DNA of 47,307 bases from assembly GCF_018304965.1 (NCBI RefSeq), contig NZ_JAGQED010000032.1, positions 1 to 47,307 on the forward strand, in the 5' to 3' direction. Made by a program: the position numbers and the translations under genes. Every line of letters starts with the position of its first letter. Positions within the stretch are counted from its first letter, which is position 1. The stretch comes from Collimonas antrihumi. Its GTDB lineage: Bacteria > Pseudomonadota > Gammaproteobacteria > Burkholderiales > Burkholderiaceae_D. Under the pieces are notes generated by a model. It had not been told where the DNA came from and searched no databases. It was given only the letters and a program-made list of their open reading frames with translations. This document shows, piece by piece, positions 40,989-47,307 of this stretch.

Positions 40989-43468
40989 ATGTCGTTGCAG
41001 ACACCGTCGGCCACTTCCGGCCGCGCCTGACGCTGCAAACCCTGGGACGCGGCGACGGCCTCCTGGGAATGCGCCCTTCCGGTCCGTTCGGCCCGCGCGG
41101 CCCCAACGTGACAGTGGCGCAAATCACTTGGACGTATGTCACCGACGATGGCTTGCAGTGGGAGACTGCAGCACCTACCACGCTGCTGAATCGCCGCCCG
41201 GCATCGGCGCAAACGGTGGAAGACAGCCAAGGTCGACGCCTGTTGCTGCGCGACCTGGGGGCTGAAGCCGACGCCTTGGACCTGGTGTGGGACCTGGGCT
41301 TGCACCCGCTGCCGAGCGATACTCTGCAATGGCGCACGGAAAGCGCTGCGCAGGACGCGGGGCAAACGCTGGCGTCGCTTTGGACTTTGGTGCAGGAAGA
41401 TTTTTTCGGCGATTTCTGGGCGGAGCAATTGCCGGATCTGCAGGCAAAAGGCTGGGCTATCGTGGTACGTCCCGGTTTTGCGCATGAAAGCGTGCCGGTG
41501 GATGTCTGGCACCTGATCGTAAGCCCCGAGACCGGCCAGGTACTTGGCAAGGAAGTTGCTGCGCGCATGCGGGGTCGCGAGCAGATGGTAACCGCCTTGG
41601 GTCTGCCTGCCGGCGAAGGCTCGTGGTTGCTGACCCTGGGCATTGAAATCGAAGGCGAGATGGTGGATCTGGTGCCGTTGCTGGCCCATCTGCTGCAACG
41701 CGACGGGCGCTGGCTGGACGCCAAACAGATTGCCTTGATCGACGATCACGCCTTGATCAAGCTGCGAGCACCGGGCGGCAAACGCATTGAAGCCCGGGCG
41801 GCGCCGCTCAAGGCAATAATCGGCAGCATGCTGGAGTTGCTGACCGACCCTCAACGCAAAGACGGTCCGCTGCTGCTGTCATCCTGGGACGCCTATCGGC
41901 TCGAGACAATGCGCCTGAGTTTGCTGGATACGCAGCGCGAACGCGCCGGCAACCACGGCAGCTGGCAATTGCAAGGCGACGCCGGCCTGCGCGCGCTGGC
42001 GCAACGACTGCAAGGCGCCGGCACACCGCCGGCCATCGTAGCGCCGAGCGGCCTTGGCGTTACCCTGCGCCCCTATCAATTACACGGCGTGGCTTGGCTA
42101 CAATACCTGCGTGAGCATCACTTGGCCGGCATCCTGGCCGACGATATGGGTCTCGGGAAAACCGCGCAAGCGCTGGCTCACTTGCTAATCGAGAAACAGG
42201 CAGGCCGTCTCGACCTGCCCGCACTGGTTGTGTTGCCGACTTCTCTGATCTTCAACTGGCAGGCCGAAGCCAGGCGCATGGCGCCCGATTTGCGTGTGCT
42301 TGCGCTGCAAGGGCCGGAGCGCCATCGCGATTTTTCTCGCATGGCTGAGTACGACCTGATCCTAACTACTTACCCGTTGCTATGGCGCGACCGCTCCACG
42401 CTAGAAGCACAGCCGTTTCACATGCTGATCCTGGACGAAGCGCAGACCGTGAAAAACGCCACCGCCCGCAGCGCCGGCGCCGTGCGGCGTTTGCGCGCGC
42501 GGCATCGATTGTGCATCACCGGGACGCCGCTGGAAAATCACCTGGGAGAACTGTGGACCCAATTCGATTTCCTGATGCCCGGTTTCCTCGGCGACATGCG
42601 AAGCTTCACGCGCTTGTGGCGCAAACCGATCGAGTATGGTGGTCAAACCCTGCGCGCGCAATTGCTGGCGCAAAGAGTCAGGCCGTTCATCCTGCGCCGC
42701 CGCAAAGATGAAGTAGCGAGCGAACTGCCGCCACGCAGCGAGGCAATCAAGCGCGTGCAATTGCAAGGTCGGCAACGCGATCTTTACGAAAGCGTCCGTT
42801 TGGCCGCCGACGAACAGGTACGCGGCGTCCTCAAACGCAAAGGCTTTGCCGGCGGACAAATCACGATTCTCGACGCCCTGCTCAAGCTACGGCAGGTATG
42901 CTGCGATCCGTTCCTGCTGAAAGGCATGGAACACCCGGCGAGCATGGAACGCGCCAAACTGGAACTGCTGCGCGACATGCTGCCGGCACTGGTGGCGGAA
43001 GGCCGGCGTATTCTGGTGTTTTCTCAATTTACCGAAATGCTGGACTTGATTGCGGTCGAACTCGATGCTTTGCAACTTCCGTGGCTGGCCTTGACCGGCA
43101 AGACGCCGCCGGCAAAACGCGGCGAGCTGGTAGCGCAATTCCAGAGCAAAACCGTACCCTTACTGTTGATCAGCCTCAAAGCCGGGGGCGTCGGCCTCAA
43201 CCTGACCGCCGCCGACACCGTGATCCATATCGACCCGTGGTGGAACCCCGCAGTGCAGGAACAAGCCACTGCCCGCGCCCATCGTATCGGCCAGGAGCAG
43301 ACAGTGTTCGTCTACAAGATCGTGGTTGAAGGCAGCATTGAGGAACGCATTATTGAGCTGCAGGCGCGCAAGGCCGCGTTGGCGGAAGGTGTGCTGGGTA
43401 GCGATGCGGCGTTGGCGATCAAGTTTAGTAGTGAGGATTTGCAGTTGTTGTTGGCGCCGTTGGTTTGA
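40985..43468 (+). CDS. SNF2-family DEAD/DEAH helicase-like ATPase (HepA/RapA-related)
   Basis: An 827-residue bacterial Swi2/Snf2 ATPase. The N-terminal ~330 residues are a bacterial SNF2-associated region. The motor follows: motif I ILADDMGLGKTAQAL, Ia VVLPTSLIFNWQAEA, II MLILDEAQTVKN, III CITGTPLENHLGELW, then lobe 2 with RILVFSQFTEMLDLI, V LISLKAGGVGLNLTAADTVIHIDPWWNP and VI EQATARAHRIGQEQTVFVYKIV. Such proteins move along duplex DNA or remodel protein-DNA or RNA polymerase complexes. No SWIM zinc finger is seen. It is translationally coupled to the hydratase gene, an odd functional pairing, and RhlE follows 111 bp later. Confidence 0.92.
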   Translation: MNVVADTVGHFRPRLTLQTLGRGDGLLGMRPSGPFGPRGPNVTVAQITWTYVTDDGLQWETAAPTTLLNRRPASAQTVEDSQGRRLLLRDLGAEADALDLVWDLGLHPLPSDTLQWRTESAAQDAGQTLASLWTLVQEDFFGDFWAEQLPDLQAKGWAIVVRPGFAHESVPVDVWHLIVSPETGQVLGKEVAARMRGREQMVTALGLPAGEGSWLLTLGIEIEGEMVDLVPLLAHLLQRDGRWLDAKQIALIDDHALIKLRAPGGKRIEARAAPLKAIIGSMLELLTDPQRKDGPLLLSSWDAYRLETMRLSLLDTQRERAGNHGSWQLQGDAGLRALAQRLQGAGTPPAIVAPSGLGVTLRPYQLHGVAWLQYLREHHLAGILADDMGLGKTAQALAHLLIEKQAGRLDLPALVVLPTSLIFNWQAEARRMAPDLRVLALQGPERHRDFSRMAEYDLILTTYPLLWRDRSTLEAQPFHMLILDEAQTVKNATARSAGAVRRLRARHRLCITGTPLENHLGELWTQFDFLMPGFLGDMRSFTRLWRKPIEYGGQTLRAQLLAQRVRPFILRRRKDEVASELPPRSEAIKRVQLQGRQRDLYESVRLAADEQVRGVLKRKGFAGGQITILDALLKLRQVCCDPFLLKGMEHPASMERAKLELLRDMLPALVAEGRRILVFSQFTEMLDLIAVELDALQLPWLALTGKTPPAKRGELVAQFQSKTVPLLLISLKAGGVGLNLTAADTVIHIDPWWNPAVQEQATARAHRIGQEQTVFVYKIVVEGSIEERIIELQARKAALAEGVLGSDAALAIKFSSEDLQLLLAPLV

Positions 43469-43579
43469 GTGATGTCAAACGTTTGTCGAGTACCGGCGCA
43501 CGTCTCCACGGAGTAGCAAACGTATTAATCAACGCAAATGGTAAGATAGCTACCCCTCAAGCTGTCAAGGCCCACCATC

Positions 43580-44839
43580 ATGTCATTCTCCAACCTGGGC
43601 CTGTCCCCCGCCATCCTGCAAGCCATCAGCACACGCGGCTACACCACGCCAACCCCGATCCAGGTAGCGGCAATCCCCGAAATCCTGCGCGGCAACGATG
43701 TACTGGCAGCAGCCCAAACCGGCTCCGGAAAAACCGCCGCATTCGCCCTACCGCTACTGCAACTAATACTAGAAACCCCTACCGAAAAACCGCGCCGGCT
43801 AAGAACCCTGATCCTGGTCCCAACCCGCGAACTAGCTCAGCAAACCGCAGAATCCATCCGCACCCTCGCCCAAACCAGCCCGCAACCGCTAAAAATCGCC
43901 GCCCTGTTCGGCGGCGTATCGATCAATCCACAAATGATGGATCTGCGCGGCGGCGTCGACATCGTGGTCGCAACACCCGGCCGCCTGCTTGACCTGATTG
44001 ATCACAACGCCCTCAGCATCGCGACGGTATCCTCACTGGTGCTGGACGAAGCAGACCGTCTGCTCGACATGGGATTCGCCGACGAAATCGGACGCATCCT
44101 GGCATTGCTGCCCAAGCAACGCCAAAACCTGTTTTTCTCAGCAACGTTCCCACCCGCAGTCCACGCACTCGCCGCCAAGATGCTGCACCAGCCGGCCCGC
44201 ATAGCCATTCCTGCACTAGAACAAAACCAGCCAGCCATCCAGCAACGCGCGATACAAGTCGACGCCGGCCGCCGCACCCAATTGCTGCGGCATCTGCTAC
44301 GCGAAAACAACTGGGGCCGGGTACTGGTTTTCGTCGCCACCAAATACGCAGCGGAACACATTGCGGAAAAACTCCATCGGGCAGGCATCAAAGCCGCCGC
44401 CTTCCATGGCGAGTTCAGCCAAGGCGCACGCGACGAGGTATTGGCGGATTTCAAAGCCAGCAAAGTGCAAGTGCTGGTAGCCACCGACGTCGCCGCCCGC
44501 GGTATAGACATTGCACAATTACCGGTGGTCCTGAACTACGATCTGCCACGCTCGGCGGTGGACTACACCCATCGCATCGGCCGTACCGGCCGGGCTGGCA
44601 AAAGCGGCATCGCCATCAGCTTCATCAGCGCCGATACCGAAGCCCATTTCCGCCTCATAGAAAAGCGCCATCATCTGAGATGCGAGCGCGAGCAGATTGC
44701 CGGGTTCGAGCCTGTCGTCACTGCAGTTTCAGCCAGCACTGAATCGCCCACCGACACCGCCAACGGCGGCATCAAAGGCAAAAGAAAGAGCAAAAAAGAC
44801 AAGTTGCGTGAGGCGGCAGCGCGGGATTCAACTGACTAA
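43580..44839 (+). CDS. rhlE: ATP-dependent RNA helicase RhlE
   Basis: A 419-residue DEAD-box helicase. The N-terminal FSNLGLSPAILQAISTRGYTTPTPIQVAAIP is the Q motif region. Motif I is AAQTGSGKTAAF, Ia PTRELAQQ, Ib TPGRLLDL, II VLDEADRLLDMGF, III FFSATFP, IV VLVFVATK, V ATDVAARGIDI and VI HRIGRTGRAG. The basic C-terminal tail (KGKRKSKKDK) is usual for RhlE, which unwinds short RNA duplexes during ribosome assembly and RNA turnover. The gene uses more A-ending Leu, Pro and Thr codons than the SNF2 gene before it. The ribosome site is weak (AAGG). Confidence 0.95.
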   Translation: MSFSNLGLSPAILQAISTRGYTTPTPIQVAAIPEILRGNDVLAAAQTGSGKTAAFALPLLQLILETPTEKPRRLRTLILVPTRELAQQTAESIRTLAQTSPQPLKIAALFGGVSINPQMMDLRGGVDIVVATPGRLLDLIDHNALSIATVSSLVLDEADRLLDMGFADEIGRILALLPKQRQNLFFSATFPPAVHALAAKMLHQPARIAIPALEQNQPAIQQRAIQVDAGRRTQLLRHLLRENNWGRVLVFVATKYAAEHIAEKLHRAGIKAAAFHGEFSQGARDEVLADFKASKVQVLVATDVAARGIDIAQLPVVLNYDLPRSAVDYTHRIGRTGRAGKSGIAISFISADTEAHFRLIEKRHHLRCEREQIAGFEPVVTAVSASTESPTDTANGGIKGKRKSKKDKLREAAARDSTD

Positions 44840-44884
44840 ACTGGTTTAGCTAAAAACCAACATTTGCTGAGCAACCGCACCATA

Positions 44885-45181
44885 TCAGGCCGCCTGCAGT
44901 TGCTTGATGGCTGCCAACTCCTCTGTCATTTGCGCGCGGCGCGTTTCCAGATCGTAATGCGATTGCAGGTTGCTCCAGAAATCCGCAGACATGCCAAAAT
45001 ACTGGCCGAGGCGCAACGCTGTATCGGGCGTGATGGCTCGCCCATGCTTGATGATCTCGTTGATACGTCGAGCCGGTACATGCACGGCTTTTGCCAGGGC
45101 GTATTGGCTGATATTCATCGGTAATAGAAACTCTTCATTGAGAATTTCGCCGGGTGTTGCGAGAGCAATTTGCCTGGTCAT
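44885..45181 (-). CDS. HigA family antitoxin (XRE-type)
   Basis: A 98-residue addiction-module antitoxin: MTRQIALATPGEILNEEFLLPMNISQYALAKAVHVPARRINEIIKHGRAITPDTALRLGQYFGMSADFWSNLQSHYDLE. This is the VapI/HigA helix-turn-helix pattern, including the GEIL...EEFL start and TALRLGxYFGxSxxFWxNLQ. ATG 45181 is selected because GAGG lies six bases upstream. It binds the module's operator and neutralises the HigB-like RNase encoded just before it (toxin-first order). The toxin appears 5'-truncated, so the antitoxin may now be unpaired. Confidence 0.9.
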   Translation of the reverse strand: MTRQIALATPGEILNEEFLLPMNISQYALAKAVHVPARRINEIIKHGRAITPDTALRLGQYFGMSADFWSNLQSHYDLETRRAQMTEELAAIKQLQAA

Positions 45182-45192
45182 GGTGGACCTCA

Positions 45193-45423
45193 TCAATGAT
45201 AGTCGACAATTTCAACATGGCTTGCACTGCCATTCGTAAAACGAAAGCAGATACGCCACTGATCGTTGACGCGAATACTGTACCGTCCCTTACGCCCGCC
45301 TTTCAAGGCTTCCAACCGATTGTTCGGCGGCACTCGCAAGTCATTTATATTGTGCGCCGCATGCAGCATCTGCATTTGAAATGCAGGCTTTAATTGGCAG
45401 TTTAAATGATTAGCAATTGCCAT
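45193..45423 (-). pseudogene. HigB-type toxin, N-terminally truncated
   Basis: A 76-codon frame whose C-terminal ~55 residues are a clear HigB/RelE toxin: MLHAAHNINDLRVPPNNRLE, then ALKGGRKGRYSIRVNDQWRICF and VEIVDYH. Family members are ~92 residues and begin MIxSFxxKxTxxLF. Here those first residues are missing, and the upstream frame has no such sequence before a stop. The first ~20 codons (MAIANHLNCQLKPAFQ) do not resemble the family. Its stop is 12 bp from the antitoxin start. It is probably inactive, though a short product cannot be excluded. Confidence 0.7.
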
Positions 45424-45462
45424 TAAGGCAATTTCTATAAGGTATACCGGAACAAACCATTG

Positions 45463-45476
45463 AACTCAATTGAGTT
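45463..45476. promoter_or_regulatory. 14-bp perfect palindrome upstream of the toxin frame
   Basis: AACTCAATTGAGTT is perfectly self-complementary and lies 40 bp upstream of the remaining toxin frame. HigA-type antitoxins bind such palindromes, so this may be the module's operator. Confidence 0.5.
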
Positions 45477-45811
45477 TCACATAGCGATAAATTACACTCT
45501 CACCTGCGTGACACAATCACGGCCTCACCCGTTGACCGGCGCCAACCCGCCGCAAACACCCGTATCACTGACCTTAACCCCTGGAGTCTATCGGGCTGAG
45601 GTGATCGGCTGCAAAAATAGCTGAACGGTCCATATTTCACCGGCTTCTTGGTCAATAGCTAGGCTATTGACACTGCGAATCCGGCAAAATCTGTCCTCGC
45701 CCAGCTATTTTTTCGCTTCGATCCCCTCAACCCGACAGACTCCGAAGATAACGGAAAACCATAGCCCGCCCTACCCGGACGAGTGAATGCTATCCGCACG
45801 GAGCCAAAAGC
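45477..45811. other. Leader region of the amino-acid dehydrogenase gene
   Basis: About 335 bp without a gene. It holds two inverted repeats, described at 45610-45712, and CGGAGC before ATG 45812. No tRNA or known riboswitch was recognised. Confidence 0.45.
45610..45712 (+). repeat. Nested inverted repeats upstream of the dehydrogenase gene
   Basis: The inner repeat 45651-45671 is perfect: GTCAATAGC-TAG-GCTATTGAC. An outer pair, GCAAAAATAGCTG near 45610 and CAGCTATTTTTT near 45700, is complementary over 11 bases and the second arm ends in a T-tract. The layout could be an attenuator-like leader or operator sites for a regulator such as Lrp/BkdR; no direct evidence decides. Confidence 0.55.
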
Positions 45812-46843
45812 ATGAGTACCTTCATTTTTAATGAATTGAATTTCGACAACCACGAGCAAGTGGTCTTCGTTTCCGAAGAAAAATCCGGCCTCAGAGGCAT
45901 CATCGCTGTCCACAACACCAACCTCGGCCCGGCCATGGGCGGTTGCCGCATGTGGGACTACGCCAGCGAAGCCGTCGCCGTCAACGATGTGCTGCGCCTG
46001 TCGCGCGGCATGACCTACAAGAATGCAGTTGCCGGCCTGCCTATCGGCGGTGGCAAAAGCGTGATTATCGGCAATCCTAAAACCGCCAAGACACCCGCCT
46101 TGTTCGAGGCCATGGGTGAAGCCCTGGAACGCCTCGGCGGCCGTTACATCACGGCGGAAGATGTCGGCACCAGCCCGGCCGACATGGCGCACATCGCCAC
46201 CAAGACCAAATACGTCGCCGGCCTCGGCGCCAGCGGCGATCCTTCGCCGTTCACCGCACTGGGTTGTTTTGTCGGCGCGCAAGCCGCGGTCAGGCATTAC
46301 CTGGGACGCGACTCGCTGGAAGGCTTGACGGTTGCGGTACAAGGACTGGGCAATGTCGGTTACGACTACGCGCGCCGCCTGCATGCCGCCGGCGCCAAGC
46401 TGATCGTCACCGATATCGATCAGACAGCGCTAGAACGTGCGCGCACCGAGTTTGGTGCCGAAGTAGTGGCAACCGACGCCATCTATGACGTACAAGCCGA
46501 CATCTACGCACCATGCGCACTGGGCGCCACGCTCAACCCGGCGACCCTGTCGCGCCTGAAAGCCAAGATCGTTGCCGGCGCTGCCAACAACCAGCTGGCC
46601 ACCGCTGAAGTGGGCGAACTGCTGCGTCGCAAAGAAGTGTTGTACGTGCCGGACTTCGTGATCAACGCCGGCGGCATCATCAAGGTTTGCTACGAGTACT
46701 ACGACAAACCGGAAGCCGATGTCGAAGCCCACGTGCGTGAAATCGGCGTGACCCTGGGCGAGATTTTCAAACGCGCCGACGCGGAAGGTTTGCCGACCAG
46801 CGTGGTAGCAGACAAGCTGGCTGAAGCGCGCTTCAAGCACTAA
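45812..46843 (+). CDS. Leucine/valine-type (Glu/Leu/Phe/Val) amino-acid dehydrogenase
   Basis: A 343-residue NAD-dependent dehydrogenase, shorter than glutamate dehydrogenases and right for the Leu/Val/Phe group. The substrate half has [38 protein letters not shown] (catalytic Lys in GGGKS) and [12 protein letters not shown] (catalytic Asp). The Rossmann half has [30 protein letters not shown] and the C-terminal CALGATLNP...AGAANNQLA and [18 protein letters not shown]. It oxidatively deaminates a branched-chain amino acid to the 2-oxo acid, or the reverse. Exact specificity is not readable. It is a single gene with a strong terminator after it. Confidence 0.92.
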   Translation: MSTFIFNELNFDNHEQVVFVSEEKSGLRGIIAVHNTNLGPAMGGCRMWDYASEAVAVNDVLRLSRGMTYKNAVAGLPIGGGKSVIIGNPKTAKTPALFEAMGEALERLGGRYITAEDVGTSPADMAHIATKTKYVAGLGASGDPSPFTALGCFVGAQAAVRHYLGRDSLEGLTVAVQGLGNVGYDYARRLHAAGAKLIVTDIDQTALERARTEFGAEVVATDAIYDVQADIYAPCALGATLNPATLSRLKAKIVAGAANNQLATAEVGELLRRKEVLYVPDFVINAGGIIKVCYEYYDKPEADVEAHVREIGVTLGEIFKRADAEGLPTSVVADKLAEARFKH

Positions 46844-46865
46844 GCAATGTAGTGTTTTGGACTGG

Positions 46866-46904
46866 CAGGGTGGAAAGCGCCATATGCTTGCGCCCTGTTT
46901 TTTT
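46866..46904 (+). terminator. Rho-independent terminator after the dehydrogenase gene
   Basis: CAGGG (46866-46870) pairs with CCCTG (46893-46897), with an inner AAGC/GCTT stem, and is followed by seven T (46898-46904). It lies 23 bp after the dehydrogenase stop; the T-tract touches the stop of the opposing small gene. Confidence 0.8.
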
Positions 46905-47091
46905 ATTTGCGTCGTTTTGGTGACATTTTCCGATAGCGGTTCCCGCAAAAAATTGCAGCGATGCCAGTCACTATAAGAACTGGAATTTCAAGACGGTCTC
47001 CTAAGTGAATTCGCGTCGAGTAGCTAATAAGAATTCCTTCGAAAAGACCGTATACAAACAAGAACACGAGAAAGCTGATAACGTAATGCAT
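46903..47091 (-). CDS. Small membrane protein, unknown
   Basis: A 62-residue frame with two hydrophobic segments (VISFLVFLFVYGLFEGILI and IPVLIVTGIAAIFCG) and a basic tail (NRYRKMSPKRRK), suggesting two membrane passes with a cytoplasmic C-terminus. I do not recognise a family. It begins at ATG 47091, about 90 bp from the IS256-type end. Membrane-protein character and a positively charged end favour a real gene. Confidence 0.5.
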   Translation of the reverse strand: MHYVISFLVFLFVYGLFEGILISYSTRIHLGDRLEIPVLIVTGIAAIFCGNRYRKMSPKRRK

Positions 47092-47180
47092 GCAATTCGC
47101 ATTGCCGTGACGATCGGATGTGCCAGCATACCCGTCGGTTCACGATAAGGAAATTTTCGATTCCATATAAAAAATATTGG

Positions 47181-47307
47181 GGACCTGTCAGGAATTCTGT
47201 GTGCGGGATCAGAATTTCATAGTTAGTCAATTGCGTTGGTAAAGCGTTCGCCGAACATGATGGCGAATTGGTTGGCTGCCAGCTTCCATGTTCGCTGTGG
47301 CATCTTC
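47181..47307 (-). mobile_element. IS256-type insertion sequence end (partial)
   Basis: From about 47179-47181 (GGACCTGTCAGGAATTCTGTGTG) to the window end. The boundary sequence resembles the terminal repeat of IS256-family elements and is followed, reading right, by the stop and C-terminus of a minus-strand transposase gene. The bulk of the element lies outside the window. Confidence 0.65.
47224..47307 (-). CDS. IS256-family transposase, C-terminus (partial)
   Basis: The minus-strand frame enters the window open and ends with ...AAANQFAIMFGERFTNAID and TAA at 47224-47226. The ANQFAIMFGERF ending is typical of the C-terminus of IS256/Mutator-type transposases. Only 27 residues are visible, so completeness cannot be judged. 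Confidence 0.75.

Noticed and set aside
43476-43485. CAAACGTTTG palindrome between the SNF2 gene and rhlE
   Set aside because: A single 10-bp palindrome with no second copy or promoter relation; too short to claim as an operator.

Overview
The window looks like a chromosomal segment of a soil beta-proteobacterium of the Burkholderiales, most likely an Oxalobacteraceae member such as Collimonas or Herbaspirillum. This rests on gene types only (an OmpC-like Burkholderiales porin, Prc, the galactarate-to-2-oxoglutarate route, XRE/SnoaL and sedolisin genes) and no database was searched. Genes are dense and metabolic, with several small decayed patches. Both ends of the window lie inside insertion sequences: an IS3-type element at base 1 and an IS256-type element at base 47307.

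Layout. 1-430: IS3-type end abutting a hydrolase fragment. 629-4651: a GNAT acetyltransferase, then a serine carboxypeptidase (S10) and a kumamolisin-type sedolisin (S53) in tandem. 4957-7942: a di-Mop molybdate-binding protein and the periplasmic tail-specific protease Prc. 7979-17428: an IclR-regulated locus with an HMG-CoA-lyase-like enzyme, a class III CoA-transferase, a NitT/TauT-type ABC transporter, an SMP-30/gluconolactonase and a porin. An IS1111-type element (11027-12475) is inserted exactly between the enzyme genes and the transporter genes. 17617-19398: a degenerate ParA-like frame, a dispersed hairpin repeat and a questin-oxidase-like gene.

19406-26455 is a complete D-galactarate (possibly also D-glucarate) catabolic locus: galactarate dehydratase, an MFS sugar-diacid permease, a GntR/FadR-type regulator, 5-dehydro-4-deoxyglucarate dehydratase and 2-oxoglutarate semialdehyde dehydrogenase. 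Together they convert the imported diacid to 2-oxoglutarate. A 20-bp sequence repeated with one mismatch in the two promoter regions of this locus is a strong operator candidate.

26878-32676: a BMP-type (nucleoside/purine-like) ABC importer with a divergent GntR regulator. It is followed by a decayed stretch containing a perfect sigma-54 promoter sequence in front of a TonB-receptor remnant. 33539-40214: a DUF3455 lipoprotein, an XRE regulator with a SnoaL-like partner, a hydrolase remnant, an alkaline-phosphatase-superfamily lipoprotein, exported oligopeptidase B and a second GNAT. 40218-44839: a MhpD-like hydratase overlapping a SNF2-family helicase, then RhlE. 44885-45423: a HigBA-like module with a 5'-truncated toxin. 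45812-46843: a Leu/Val-type amino-acid dehydrogenase behind a leader rich in inverted repeats.

The best candidates for something not yet described are the IclR-linked CoA-transferase/lyase/ABC/lactonase/porin locus, whose substrate is unknown and whose CoA-transferase carries Glu where the nucleophilic Asp is expected, and the S53-S10 acid-protease pair without signal peptides.
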